NCBI GenBank assembly: GCA_964017145.1
Contig: OZ024850.1
Location: 1,217,618 to 1,281,617 of the forward strand
Direction of reading: 5' to 3'
DNA from: Agrocybe praecox
Lineage: Eukaryota > Basidiomycota > Agaricomycetes > Agaricales > Agrocybaceae
Length of the DNA: 64,000 bases
A program made the translations under genes and the position numbers. Within the stretch, counting starts at the first letter, position 1. Every line of letters begins with the position of its first letter. The notes below the pieces were generated by a model that was given only the letters and a program-made list of their open reading frames with translations, ran no database searches and was not told the DNA's origin. Shown one piece after another: positions 47,102 to 59,334 of this stretch.

Positions 47102-48120
47102 AGTTGCATTGATAGCTGTGACCTCAAGGAAGCCTATATACTCCGAGTCCCACTCGACGTTTTAAGTTTCATAGTTAGTGTGTGCCGAAACCACGCTAGG
47201 GTACGAGTCAGGAATAGCTCCTTATCGCATCGAAGCTTAAACGTTTAGGCGTTTCTGGGAAATATTTACTGGAGTTAAAAAGGAATTTATGTCCAATAAA
47301 TAATTGGAGAGACTCATCGTTCGCTTCACGACTGAACAGTGAAAAATTAAAACAGAGCAGCGCTGAGCGCGACGCGTTAATGGCGTGGGATAATTTGCTT
47401 TATGGAACCAAATATGCATAAATACATGGTCTATTTTAAGCACAAATCGGACTTCAAATAAAAATACTTGTCGTTCGAAACCACCAATCATTGAAAATGT
47501 AAAGGTCCGCCGCAGGGCGGAGGAAGGCTCGCTTCGTCATCCTAGCTGGCGACTAAGCTGCTTATATTTTTTACAGTGTGCGTGCGTTCGGTTTGTTCAG
47601 AGCCTGTAATTCGGCGGTGTTCAGATCATGTACATCATTTCGTACACAGTGTAGTAGTGTAATGGCAAACACAGTCGTCAAACAGTTCCCGAGTCTCTTG
47701 ATTGAGGTTTCGTTCAGTGCCGGTGGTAAGCAATTTCTCACAGAGAGGCAGAAAAGGGTCAATGATAATCATAAAACAGAACAGAACAACCCAATATCTA
47801 TTCGCCGGGAAAGTGACGCGTTATAAGGGATGCGCGATAATTAAAGCGCGTCAGACACAGTGCAAAGCCAGTCAAAAAAAAACAAAAACCACAAAAAGGG
47901 ACACAGAAAAGGCGAAAACACGTAGTTTTTTTTTTATGTACGGATTTAAAAGGGGTATTACAATGATTTCATGATGAGAAAAGCCCATTCGCAGTAAAAC
48001 TTCGAGAGAGCAAGCTAAAGGAAAAATGTCACAGGGATAAGTTTTATACCCACACTTTGGCTTTGTTTGTTCGGGGCAAGTGCCCGGCTCATACCACAGA
48101 ATTACTCGCTCCGCTCGCAA
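47102..48120. other. intergenic between permease copies 1 and 2
   Basis: About 1 kb holding the promoter of copy 1 and the 3' flank of copy 2. A small GC palindrome (GTCCGCCGCAGGGCGGAG) lies near 47504-47521. No gene. Confidence 0.45.
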
Positions 48121-50524
48121 TCAACTCTCATGAGAAACACTCTCCTGTGCTTCTTTTTCTCCGTCAATGGAGTCCTTATCTGCACTTGTACCGCTATCCA
48201 CATCCATATCCAAGGTTCTTATAGGTCCCTTGAACCAATAAGTGCCACCATATTTGGGGAAGTAAAAGTAGATGATCGACAGAAGAAGAGCACCACCTTC
48301 ATATAAACATGAGTCCTTGACTAATACGAGAGAACACTCGGCACAGCGTGTAAATATATGGCTCACCTAAAACGGCAGAAGTGTAGTTCATATCACGAAA
48401 CCCGGGATTTGGGATGGCAGGGAACATGAAAATGAGGATCATAAATCCCATGAATACGACCGCTATAATGGCCACCGGTAAGCTCTGCAATAAAAATAAA
48501 TAAAATCATCAGATTATGCACTCAACTGCCGAGAGCTTACTAGAACTCCAAGACTGAACGGTCCTGGTTTTATCTCTTGCCCACCAGTAAATCTTGCTGT
48601 AATCGGGATGGAATACGAGATATATTGTCCGACCACGGCTGATGTGAAGACGGCGCCTATTGCCTTGTCGCCGGCAAATGATAGCAGCCCGAGGAGGCAA
48701 GAGAATACCACAGAAAACCATACGGCGTGAACTGGTGCGTGTGACTGCTTGTTAATATTGTATAGCCATTTCGAAAGCGGGAGACCACCGTCACGCGAGA
48801 ACGCGAAGATTTGACGTGAGCAGGCAGTCAACTATGAGATGTAAGCAAAGTATTGTCTCCGAAGGCGTTAGACCTACTATACTACTTCCAATGGCGAACC
48901 TAGTTTATTTTAGAATGTCAGGGACCTGCATAGTAATCGTGCAGGCAGCTGAAATGTGCACTGACTGAACGACGATTATGACAGTCCATACAGCAAGGGT
49001 ACCCTTCTGACCTAGTGAATTGAAGAGAATCTAGAAGGTAGAGTTACTGCCATAGTCGAACTGATAAAAATCACCAAATTTTATACATACAGTAGCCAAA
49101 GGTTGTCCAATTGGGCTATCCAATACACCAGCAAGATCCCTACCCATGCAGAATGCAAGAACGATCATTGTGCCTACACATACGTGGTTGATTAGCCAAG
49201 CTCTATATACACGCCTGAGATAATTCAGGCATAATTACCCCATCCAAGTACAACGCCCGAGACCGCAGAGAGTATGATGGCAAAAGGGAGTGCAACCTTG
49301 GCATTTGTTGCTTCCTCACTAACGTGGACAATCGAGTCGAAGACTCCGACTACCCAAAGTGGTGTCAAGAAACCAATAATAAACGCAAATCCATTATTCC
49401 AACCAGAGGCTGAGCAAGAACATGAATAAGGATATCAGAAGTCAAAAATTGCAATTAGCGCGCTTACTGTTAATGAAAGTGCCGAATACAAACTTGGCGT
49501 TATTCTTGAACTCGGATGGAGTGGCGATTGGTAAAGCGATGAACAAGATCAAACATAGCCTGTTGTACGATATGTTATACGTCAGGACATCAGATTTTGA
49601 GAGAGAGAGAACAGAAATATTTTATATCTCACAGAATATTGAGAACAATGTAGGGTTTTTGGAGGCGCGCGATAATGATGGGATTCGTGCTGCAAAGAAT
49701 TCCATGCATTATGAGCAATGCACAGTATACCCCACTGTAAACAAGCGAGTTAACAAATGCCTTCTCCTAAGGTACAACATTAATCTTCACGTACAATGTT
49801 TGTGCGTTCGTCGGTTGAAACCTCAGTCCCGAGCCTATACTTCCAGCAGCCATAATCTGCACCGCACAGCCCCAATCAACTGATGCGAGGGCAGCTACAT
49901 TGCCTACACTGTTTGCGTCTGCACGATAATGAGAACGAAAATATTGCACTGGGAGTGAAAAAAAAGCCTCACATCCGACTATCCACGACAGTAGACATCT
50001 CCATTTCGGCGACGAAAATTTAAACGTCCAGTAATAAAGGCCTCCGGAAGTTGGGGCAGCCGATCCTAGCTCGGCCACTGCCAGAGCGACTATCGTGATG
50101 AATACACCACATACTGCCCACTGTTTTGAATGAACATTAGTCGGACTAGATCCTGATGGAGAGATCAATCGAGCCGCCGGTACGTACTCCCCAGACCATC
50201 GAGTGAGTCCCACCATATGGTATAGAGAAAACCAGGACAGATCTAGGTGAGATTCATATGTAGAGGACTTCTGAGAATAATGGACGTAGGCTTACGCGAT
50301 AGATGGGACAAGACCAACGATGCTAAAGCCTATCCCGAATAACTCTAGCGGGGTGAAGTTTCGACGAAACTCTGGAGATAACATTTAACAATCTATACCT
50401 CTTCACAATTGTTCACCTTCATGCTGATACCTTGTTTGTACCCTAGGCCAGCAAGCGTTTGCGCATCTTTATCGACCAATGTCACGATCGTTGCGGGGGT
50501 CTTTCGGTAATCGTCTTTCGACAT
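48121..50524 (-). CDS. amino-acid/GABA-type permease (APC superfamily), copy 2
   Basis: The start at 50524 gives MSKDDYRKTPATIVTLVDKD and AQTLAGLGYKQ. Exons supply SIPYGGTHSMVWG, ELGSAAPTSGGLYYWTFKFS, ALASVDWGCAVQIMAAGSIG, GVYCALLIMHGILCSTNPII, IALPIATPSEFKNNAKFVFG, GWNNGFAFIIGFLTPLWVVG and VHVSEEATNAKVALPFAIIL. Then follow IGQPLAT, FAIGSSI, LTACSRQIFAFSRDGGLPLS, FTGGQEIKPGPFSLGVL, and the end YFYFPKYGGTYWFKGPIRTL with an acidic tail to TGA. The first-to-last exon order is the same as copies 1 and 3, and no lesion was found. About 530 residues. Tandem duplication is the simplest origin. Confidence 0.92.
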
Positions 50525-51059
50525 GATAACTTGTGGTGGGCAGTAGCTGGAAACAAGTTAGAGAGCGACCAGGGCTTACTTATCCTACATTACTCCACGC
50601 CACAGGCAGTGTGTACCAAGAATGCCTCAAATAGGCTTGGAATGAGCTTGAACATCGCGCAGTCACCAGAATAAGAATAGATTGTGTTGTCCGAGATAAA
50701 TCTCATGTTAACATTCCTCGGAGGTAGTGGCGAGCTCAGCTTTGTAGTAAGCGCTATAAGCAACCAATTGTGACAAACGCCAGCGTCAAACTCTCGGTCG
50801 TCGTCGTCGGTGCAAGGAAAATTAAAGAAATCCCATTTCTGAGATTATGGACCACCGAACATCGAGCGCCGGTCACGGTGGTGATGACGACGTCGTCAAC
50901 TCAACTGTTCGGAGGACAGTCCCGCGGATTTCAATCTCAGATGCCATCGGAAAATTGCCCTTTATAGAAAGATCAATACGTCTAAAAGTAAACCTTATCT
51001 CACGTCATGTATTCTTAGAAACATACAACAAATATAGATTTCACTTCAAACCTTATCGA
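50525..51059. other. intergenic between permease copies 2 and 3
   Basis: About 530 bp, promoter of copy 2 plus 3' flank of copy 3. A short GTC run (near 50799-50810) is the only repeat noticed. Confidence 0.45.
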
Positions 51060-53482
51060 TTATCTCTCGTTGGAAACACTTTCCTTTTCCTCCCTGGACC
51101 CCTCAATGATATCTTTCTCCGGATCCGAGTCGTCCTCAATAAAATCGGCTAGTAAGGTTCTTATGGGACCCTTGAACCAATAAACTCCGCCATATTTCGG
51201 GAAATAAAAGTAGATTATCGAGAGTAAAAGTGTACCGCCTGGAAGGAATGTCAATTTATTGCATTAACTGAGCAGAGGAAAGAAGATAAAAGTCAAAAAA
51301 GCTCACCAAGAACGACGACCGTATAGTTCATATTACTAGACGAAGGATTCGGGATGGCGGGGAACATAAACACGAGCACCATAAACAACATAAACACCAC
51401 CGCTACAGTCGCCACTGGTGCACTCTGTAAAAAGATACGAAAGGTATTTAATAGTGCTACCAAGTAGAATCTGATGATACTTACCAAAATCCCAAGATAA
51501 AATGGCCCCGGTTTAATCTCCTGCCCACCGACAAATCGTGCAGTGATCGGAATGGAATATGCTATATACTGACCAGCCACAGCCAGCGAGAATATAGCGC
51601 CAATTGCATTAGCCCCTGCGAAGGACAACAGCCCAAGAAGACCGGCGAGCCCGACAGAGAACCATACAGCATGTGCCGGTGCGTGCGATCGCTTGTTGAT
51701 GTTGTATAGCCATTTTGAAAATGGAAGACCACCATCCCGAGAGAACGCGAATATTTGACGAGAACATGCAGTCAGCTGGATAGAGAAGGTGAGTGAATGA
51801 ATCCATCTATCAGGAAGTTTAGGGCTAGACGTACGATACTACTTCCCATGGTAAACCTGGTCGATGTAAAATACATGAACAATTCAAAGAGGATCAAACT
51901 AGAGTAACACGCACTGAACGACAATTATCACAGCCCAAACCGCAAGCGTCCCCTTCTGACCGAATGAATTGAAGAGAATCTATCAAGCTACTGAGTGTTT
52001 TTCGTACAGCCCAAATAAATCTAACCGTACAGTTGCCAGAGGTTGCCCAATTTGGTTGTTTAATACAGCAGCGGGGCTGCTGCCCATGTTGAACGCTAAG
52101 ACAATCATCAAACCTATAATGCAGTTGAGTATCTCTCGTAACCTTCAACGAAAAGAAATAAACTTGCCCCAGCCAATTAAAATGCTCGAAGTCGCAGAAA
52201 GTATGATGGCAAAAGGGATGGCAACCTTTGCGTTTGTGGCTTCCTCGCTGATATGGACGATAGAATCGAAGGCTCCGATGACCCAAAGCGGGCTCAAGAA
52301 CCCAATGATAAATGCGAATCCATTGTTCCAACCAGAGACTAGCGAAGATGTCGATTATTAGGTCTTCGTCGAGAGCATACTACGGGAAAATGAGATGATA
52401 GATGCACTTACTGTTTATGAATGTCCCAAATACATGTTTAGCGTTATTTTTAAACTCTGCTGGAGTGGATACAGGCAAAGCAATAATCAGTGCTAAGCAC
52501 AACCTGTATGATGCTGTTGAGACTGTGAAGTCTAGAGAAACATTCGGTTGGCACTTACAGGACATTAAGAACAATGTAAGGTTTTTGGAGCCGTGCGATA
52601 ATAATAGGATTAACGCTGCAAAGCATTCCATGACACAGCAGCAATGCGCAGTAGACCCCACTATAAATATACGCCGTGTCAGTCCATGTATCTGCCAATG
52701 ATTCGTGTGATCAACATTGGCGTACAATGTTTGCGCCGTCGTCGGTTGAAACTGCATCCCAGACCCAATGCTAGCAGCAGCCATAATCTGAATAGCACAT
52801 CCCCAGTCAATCGACGCGAGACCCGCAACGTTACCGACACTATTTGCGTCTACAGAAGATGTTCAGGACAATAGAATGATAAGGGAGAAGATAAAAACGA
52901 AGCGGCTTACATCCGACGACCCATGACAAGAGACATCTCCATTTCGGCGAGGAGAACTTGAATGTCCAGTAGTACAAGCCACCAGAGGTGGGAGCAGCTG
53001 ATCCTAGCTCCGCCATGGCTAGACCAATCATCGTCAGGAATACTCCGCATACTGCCCACTGGGGTGCGAAAAACGTGATATAGGTTAAATCTCTACAAAA
53101 ATGCGAAGTTGATAACGCTTACCCCCCAAACCATTGAGTGAGTTCCACCATAGGGGATGGAGAATACGAGGACAGATCTAGGATATATGAAGCGTCAGAA
53201 ATGGAGTCAAAAGAAATGATATACTTAACGACTGACGCAATGGAAGGTACAAGACCAATAATACTGAAGCCAATCCCGAACAACTCTAATGGAGAGAAAT
53301 TTCGTCGGAATTCTGGTTACGAGACTCAGCATGCGAACAATTGATAACTATGCCTGAGAAACAGAGATACCTTGCTTGTACCCTAGTACAGCCAGCGCCT
53401 GTGCGTCCTTGTCGACGATTGAGCCCTCCGACACTGTGACTGTTCCGCTTGTCTTTCGCGTATCGATATCGTCCTTCGACAT
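51060..53482 (-). CDS. amino-acid/GABA-type permease (APC superfamily), copy 3
   Basis: The start at 53482 gives MSKDDIDTRKTSGTVTVSEG and DAQALAVLGYKQ. Exons supply FRRNFSPLELFGIGFSIIGL, SIPYGGTHSMVWG, ELGSAAPTSGGLYYWTFKFS, GLASIDWGCAIQIMAAASIG, GVYCALLLCHGMLCSVNPII, IALPVSTPAEFKNNAKHVFG, GWNNGFAFIIGFLSPLWVIG and VHISEEATNAKVAIPFAIIL. Then come IGQPLAT, FTMGSSI, LTACSRQIFAFSRDGGLPFS, FVGGQEIKPGPFYLGIL, and YFYFPKYGGVYWFKGPIRTL with an acidic tail to TAA at 51060-51062. Intact in all parts checked. An 849-bp inverted-repeat element begins about 350 bp upstream. Confidence 0.92.
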
Positions 53483-53837
53483 GGCTATTAGTAGAGAAGT
53501 ATCTGCTCTGGGAGAGAAAGAGGCCAGTACTTATCGCGATTCCAAAATATCTTCACACCAACAAGATACGGTGAAATATGGTGAGAAAAGCCACAATCGG
53601 GCTTTAAGTGTCTCCAACTGGTAGCAAAGATAGCGGAGCAAGAGTGTGGAGGAATGTTGACTGTGTCAAAAGCATCGGGGTAGTTTAAAGGGCCGAAGCA
53701 GGCACGAGTAGGGTCGATGAACATAGTTCGCGTCGTCGTTGTCGTCGACATCGCTGAGTCTCCACAAGCGTTGAACGTTGAAGCTGAGGATAATTTCCCC
53801 ATATGGAATGGCGTCTATAAATATGCAGCCTTTGTCG
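53483..53837. other. promoter region of permease copy 3
   Basis: Short upstream stretch ending with the 9-bp direct repeat copy CCTTTGTCG (53829-53837) that borders the next element. No gene. Confidence 0.45.
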
Positions 53838-54686
53838 GGATGGCCAGTCCGCCCAAACTATTGGATAAGCATTCCCACGTTTTGACAGCTGATCCGCCAT
53901 GCCGATTGACATAGACTGTCAAAATTTTTGTAGAAGCCGTCAAAGATGGTTTGGGGGAAATTAAGAAGGTTTGCCTGCCGAGACGGCCTGGGATTGCGGA
54001 ACTTTCATTGTCGAAGTCCCTTCACAGCCTATGGGCCCCGGAGGTACATATATTGAATACGATTAAAAGCTATGCTATAATATATGTTTTATTTTCTGAA
54101 ATATAACAGACCTCTGTGGGGTGCTTGACGTATTATTAACTGCCACATAATAGGTTGTACACTGAATTTAAGCCAAGTCAACGTTGCGTTGGGAAAAATT
54201 CAGTGCTTGGGTTGGACTAAAAAATGGCTTGATCGAGAACCGAACGCCATGCTACTACGACGCACGAGATTTATAAGTTGCAACGACTACAACCACTGCT
54301 CTAACACGTCTTATTTTTACTGCCGTTTGACGTCGTGACGGCGGATGCGCCTTTCCGCTTTTTTAAGTCGCAACTGATGTATTGTTGCAAATCCGAGTGG
54401 AAGTATTTTGTTACAGTAAGTATGACATTATAAACCTACAGTAATGCCATATTATAAGGAAAGTGTGTTATTTCAACACCCATCCTCCTAGATCAGGACT
54501 CAGTCGCTCAATCGGCAAGGCTATCTGGCCTAGCGAAGTTGAATATATATGTAATTCCGCCTCTCATGCCGAAAAACGCCGCATCTTCTCAGACGGGATT
54601 CTCTGTCACGTCGCGCCAAAGAAGCGGTTCTGTCAGGAAATTAACGTGGGATTGCTTATCCAATAGTTTGGGCGGACTGGGTTTTC
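53838..54686. mobile_element. candidate non-autonomous inverted-repeat element (849 bp)
   Basis: Inverted 38-bp repeats with one mismatch lie at 53844-53881 (starting CCAGTCCGCCCAAACTATTG) and 54643-54680. Six bases outside each arm sits the same 9-bp word CCTTTGTCG (53829-53837 and 54687-54695), a candidate target duplication. The outermost six bases of the two ends do not match each other well, so the exact borders and superfamily are uncertain. No coding frame inside. Confidence 0.6.
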
Positions 54687-55083
54687 CCTTTGTCGTGGGG
54701 TATTTATTTTTAGAAAGTTATGCAGTTTCACGTAGTAGTATTCGGCCAGGCTGCTTGGTTTTGGAATTGATGTTAATATAAGAAAATCATATCGATGTGC
54801 TTATTGGAAAGCATTTTTATCAATCTGCCTATACCACGGAGAAGTTCTCATGTATTAGAACATTTATTTATAACAATAATTACGAAAAGTAGAGTCGATG
54901 TGCCATTTCTCAATTCTTGACTCCATTTCTGGTTCCGGACTTAGATGTGGAACGTAGAACCATCACGACCAAGGTACCGAGAAAACTTGAGCATGAGAGA
55001 TGCAAGTGTTAAATGACTCATTCATACTCAGAAAAAGATATAAAATGGAACAGAATTATGAAGAGGAAAATCAGAAAGACAAT
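54687..55083. other. upstream region of small secreted protein gene 1
   Basis: About 400 bp starting with the right 9-bp direct repeat. The remainder would hold the promoter of the 55084 gene. Nothing else recognised. Confidence 0.45.
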
Positions 55084-55660
55084 ATGATTACACCCATAAC
55101 CAACTTGCTCTCGATCGCTCTTGCAGTCAGCCTTGCAACTACAGCAAGCGCTCTGCCCTCGACATCACTCGACAGGCGCCAGGGGATCCCTACTGCAAAT
55201 TTCGTCAATTGCGATTTCGTCCTTCAGCCCACTGCGACGATTGATCCGACTAACAATAATCTTTTATCATTCGAATTCAATAATGGTAAGTGATACATCA
55301 TGCGACTATGTGCAGAGAGCGTAAAACACCTGACTAACTCATCCCTTGTAGATATCAATGGCGCACTTTCCGGAGCGAATATCCCAGGTGGCTCTGGTTT
55401 TGTCAATGTATGAGCGTTGCTATTAATTCAAAGAGCATCGACATTAACATCAATTAACAAACTATCCACAGACCATAGCCGTAAGCTTCACAGCAAACCT
55501 TGACGCAAATAATACTTTCAACGTCCAGGAAACCCTCGGAGCGCAAAGGCTGACCGCTGCACAAACCACAACGGTCATTGAAGGATGGGTGGGTACCACC
55601 ATAGCGGGCCTCTCCTCTAACTGGATAGTGAATGCTGCGGAGTGTGTGCCATCGAATTAA
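55084..55660 (+). CDS. small secreted protein with Kex2-like site, copy 1
   Basis: The start at 55084 gives a signal peptide (MITPITNLLSIALAVSLATT) and then DRRQGIP, a dibasic Kex2-like cleavage site. The mature part reads NFVNCDFVLQPTATIDPTNN. Two introns (GTAAGTGATAC..GTAG and GTATGAGCG..CACAG) join DINGALSGANIPGGSGFVN to VSFTANLDANNTFNVQETLG and GWVGTTIAGLSSNWIVNAAE, ending ECVPSN before TAA. An upstream in-frame ATG at 55000 would bury the signal peptide and is not used. The mature protein is about 115 residues with two Cys. No known domain. It belongs to a local family with the 57209 gene and the relic between them. Effector-like or wall-associated roles are possible but unproven. Confidence 0.8.
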
Positions 55661-56159
55661 GGATGTATCATGTAGTTCGACTGGCCAGTACTACCTCTGT
55701 AGGCCAGACTGTGTACTAGAAACCCACTCAGCGCTCAGATGTAATGGTGGTGGTGATGATACACGCTGGGTCTTATTGATAAAGTAGCTCAGCGCCCATC
55801 CTCTATATATGTTGACCGTTTTGTACATTTTCAAAGATATATTCAACTTACCTGCTTCTGTCTGACAGTCTCTGAAACTTGGAAACATCTTTTGGGAATA
55901 CTCTTCACTCAAGCCCGGCCATTCTGCACCGTATTCCTCAGGATACTTAGTCACAATTTTGCCAGAAGATCAAAAAAGTTTTTTAACTTGCTTGGACTCT
56001 CAGGGTAGTTGAGCGCGCTTAAATTATGTCCCGATGCATCAGCAAAGATCAGTTATACGAATTGAGTCATAATCACCACGGTGCCGATGTGCCAGGCGTC
56101 ACATACAGAGACCATATAAAGTGTGAGTTGAAAATAGGTCAAGGAGAATCACTCACAAC
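55661..56159. other. intergenic between secreted-protein copy 1 and its relic
   Basis: About 500 bp with no supported gene. An 87-codon minus-strand frame at 55691-55954 has no recognisable features and is not called. Confidence 0.45.
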
Positions 56160-56550
56160 ATGATTTTCCCCACGCAATCAGTCCGATCTCTCCCCACTCT
56201 CGTCATCGTGGGCAGTGCCAGACGCAGCCTTTGCTCGTTGAGCGCCAAGGAGTCCCCACGGTCAATGTAGTCACGTGTAATTTTGTCGTACAACCCACCG
56301 CAGTGGTGGACCCTACGAACACGAGATTGCTGTCCATTGGGTTTTGAGCTTTGCTACTACATTTACTGCAAATCTCGACGCAAACAACACTTTTACACCT
56401 TTAACGTCCAGGGGCGGTTCGGAGGCCAGAAATTGCAGTTGATCAAGCCAAAGTAATCATTGATGGCTGGGTCGGCAAGACGTTGTCCGGGTACTCCTTA
56501 AATTGGACTGCGTGCAGTAAAATTAGTATCCCTAATAGTGCCAGGAACTT
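56160..56550 (+). pseudogene. relic of the small secreted protein family
   Basis: A decayed copy lying between the two intact genes. RQGVPTVNVVTCNFVVQPTA and VVDPTNTRLLSIGF are recognisable at 56249-56349, followed at once by a stop where the others splice. The small middle exon is missing. FTANLDANNTFT then LNVQGRFGGQKLQ appear in shifted frames and end at TAA. The GWVGKTLSGYSLNWT-type end is visible only in another frame. The signal-peptide exon frame (MIFPTQSVRSLPTLVIVG) does not run cleanly into the Kex2 region. Several stops and frameshifts make it non-functional. Confidence 0.8.
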
Positions 56551-57208
56551 GGAAGCGAAAGACAAACGAATTGTATATTACAAATTTGCAGTAGTGATTG
56601 ATTTTGTGACCGATAGGATACTCTAGGATACCTGTGCTACGTATAAGTACTCTGACAGTAACAAGTACGGGTGGTGGCGCATTGCAGATGATAACACACC
56701 CGCTTTGGAAGTGGCAACCTCAGATTAGTTGCAAACATTTTATGTTACCGTCGCCTAAGTCCTATTAATAGAACTCCGCTGATCTCTTCGTTCATCAAAT
56801 AAGCTTGCTGTGATTCTGAATTGTTTTCTAAAAATCCCCAAAGGAGAGAAGATAGGGTATAGTGGGATGAATAATCTAATCAGAGCAGTTTAAGGGCCAC
56901 CTACACCTTGCTTTTATCGCCATAGCCTATACACTTTAAATCAATCAATAATGGGTGTGAAATAACAGTGATGATGCAACTATTCAAAGCCGAGATTAAT
57001 GAGATCCCATGAAATTCTAGAAGAAAACATATGGATGTACGATCGTCGGAGGAAACGACCTGAAACGACTCGTCCAGCATCAACTCAATCAGGTCTACAT
57101 ACCAACCCTCAGGAACCGTACGCATGTAGTATATACGCGAAAAATCTACAAAAACACGAGCGAAGGCAACTCACTCGTCGACCAGATACCAACTCTTGAC
57201 TGCACAAT
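56551..57208. other. intergenic upstream of secreted-protein copy 2
   Basis: About 650 bp including the promoter of the 57209 gene. No other feature supported. Confidence 0.45.
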
Positions 57209-57802
57209 ATGTTCTCCTCCTTCATGAAGAGCATCCTCGCCCTTGTCGTCCTCTCGGGCATTATGGTCTCAGCTACGAGCCCTCTGGACGCCAGAAGATC
57301 AAGGCACCACAAGCGCCAGAGCATCCCTGAGGAGAACATCGTCAGCTGCGATTTCGTCTTGCAGCCAACGGAGGTTGTCGACCCGTCATCTAATGCGAAG
57401 GACCTTTCTTTCGAGTTTGAAACCAGTCAGTCGATCTTGCTTTGCCTTCTCTGTCGACCCTAAATACTAAATCCCACTTCATTAATACAGTCATCAGCGG
57501 TGCCCTCCAAGGCGCTATCGGCTCCACCGTGAATGTACGTGTTCTCCACCCGATTTTTCATCTCAAAAAAAAAAAAAACCCCCCAATCAGAAAGACTGAC
57601 ATTTCTTGCCACCTATTCACAGAGCATTAGCTCCAACTTCACAGCCAACCTCGACGCGAACAATACCTTCAACGTGTTCGACAAGCTTGGTGCCCAGAAT
57701 AACACCGCCACGGAGAGCAAGGGGGTTATTGGAGGCTGGGTCAACGCAAGCTTGCCAGGGTTCACCACCAACTGGGTCGTCCGCACTGCTGTTTGCCAGT
57801 AA
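57209..57802 (+). CDS. small secreted protein with Kex2-like site, copy 2
   Basis: The start at 57209 gives a signal peptide (MFSSFMKSILALVVLSGIMV) followed by HHKRQSIP, a KR cleavage site in the same place as RRQGIP in copy 1. The mature part reads NIVSCDFVLQPTEVVDPSSN. Introns (GTCAGTCG..TACAG and GTACGTGT..CACAG) join VISGALQGAIGSTVN to SISSNFTANLDANNTFNVFD and KLGAQNNTATESKGVIGGWV, ending FTTNWVVRTAVCQ before TAA. Intron positions equal those of copy 1, and the second intron contains a 13-bp A run followed by six C. No known domain. Secreted, possible N-glycosylation at NFT, NNT and NAS. Function unknown. Confidence 0.82.
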
Positions 57803-58232
57803 TCAGTGTACCAGATGTATTATTTGATCCGTTCAGCTTTAATATACCCACTGACGGACCTACCGGATTTATTATAACCAATGGGAACTTCATCTTTTAA
57901 GTGACAAACGTTTGAAACGAGCTGCCGATGATTTCCAATCTGCTAAAAGTCGTTTTTGTTCATTTTTATGGGTTTGTTCGTTCAACAACTTGAAGAGTAA
58001 AAGCGTATAACAGCCATCGACGTCATAACAGAATTGACTCGCGTCTCACATCTTGACTACTTGCAAACCACCTCCACGGTTTTTCACAATCAGAAGGATT
58101 CCAAACGAAAAATAGTCATGTTATTCGCGAAAAAAAAGAGGTAGGATATTAACTCATATAAAAATGGTTGCTCAAGAAAAGATACTGAAATACTCATGTC
58201 GTGAATACTTTCAGTCTCCAAGCAAAACCAGT
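57803..58232. other. intergenic between convergent genes
   Basis: About 430 bp between the secreted-protein gene end and the porin gene end. No gene or repeat seen. Confidence 0.5.
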
Positions 58233-59334
58233 TCATGAGTCGAAGGTGAATGACACACCAACCTGAACAAGGCGTCAGTTCAGAATTATAGACCAAAGAA
58301 AAAAAAACTTGCCTTGTGGGAGGGGCCGGTAGGGTTGACAGCGTTGAGTTTTTGGGTGTCGAGAGCGAGACCGAAGGAAGCTTTGACACCAGGGCGGAGG
58401 GACTGTGTGTAGCCTAGGAAATGGAGATATATCAGAACAATATCTTCATCTGTATTTATAGCAACGCACCGAGAGCAATGACACCAGAGTTGTTGATCTT
58501 AGCCTTGACAAAGGCAGAGGCGTCGAGGTAGGCCTTGGTGCCAACTTCGAGAGCAACACCACCCTGGGTGGCCTTGGAGTCGTAGATGGCCTTGGCACCA
58601 GCCTCGACGTCCCGGGAGACACGGTGGTAGTAGCTGGCAGAGAAGGTTTTAAGGTTGTTCAATCCATGGACGGTGACAGCGTATTCAGGGGCATTGTAGC
58701 CGATGGCAGCAGCGTAACGGGTGATGTTGCCACCAGTGACGTTGTAAGCAGCCTCAGCACCGACGAGGAATCCGTCACGTCCGAGAACAGCATCAGCGGT
58801 GAAAGTGGGTCCCTGTGGAAGATAGAAAGTAAGCCAGAAACTCTATTGACGTGTCCATCGGTACGGACCTTGAAGACATCGAGGAAAGCACGGCCGTGCA
58901 GACCAGACTGCTTGTAGGTGGTGGTGAGGAGAGCGGTCTTGGCACCCTTGTCTGGGGTCAAAGAGGTGGCAAGGTCGAGCTTGAGGCCCTTGGCAATAAG
59001 GTTGTCGAGCTCAATTTGGTTGCGGAGGACGTTGGAGGTGGTCCAGGTTTGGGTGAGGGTCAAACCGTGGACTTTGTCAGTCCATTTACCCTCAATATCA
59101 CCAGTGATGATGTCCGACTTGGTGTCGCGAGTTCCGGCAACCTTGAAGGCGACGTTGGAAGGAGTTTGGGTCTTAACTTCGAGTGAAGCACCGTGGAAGT
59201 TGTAATCCTTTCCGAGCAAGTCGTTGGAGGACTTGCCGAGATCCTAATCAACGCGTTTGTTAGATATGAAAATCATATTATTTTCCTTATCTCCATACCT
59301 TCCAGGATGGGGGAACAGGTTGAGGGAAAGACAT
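58233..59334 (-). CDS. POR1: mitochondrial outer-membrane porin (VDAC)
   Basis: Beta-barrel channel for metabolites across the mitochondrial outer membrane. The first exon at 59334 encodes MSFPQPVPPSWKDLGKSSND (the N-terminal helix) and joins LLGKDYNFHGASLEVKTQTP. Later strands read DIEGKWTDKVHGLTLTQTWT, LIAKGLKLDLATSLTPDKGA, GPTFTADAVLGRDGFLVGAE, HGLNNLKTFSASYYHRVSRD, VEAGAKAIYDSKATQGGVAL and SGVIALGYTQSLRPGVKASF. It ends VGVSFTFDS before TGA at 58233-58235. The last intron has a GC donor (CACAAG then GCAAGT). Length is close to 293 residues, as in other fungi. Codon use is strongly biased as expected for an abundant protein. Confidence 0.96.

Noticed and set aside
52380..52784. Frame through the permease intron near QTLYANVDHTNHW
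   Set aside because: It reads through an intron; using the donor GTACGC inside the TTG TAC codons gives the conserved QTF-GVYC join in all three permeases.
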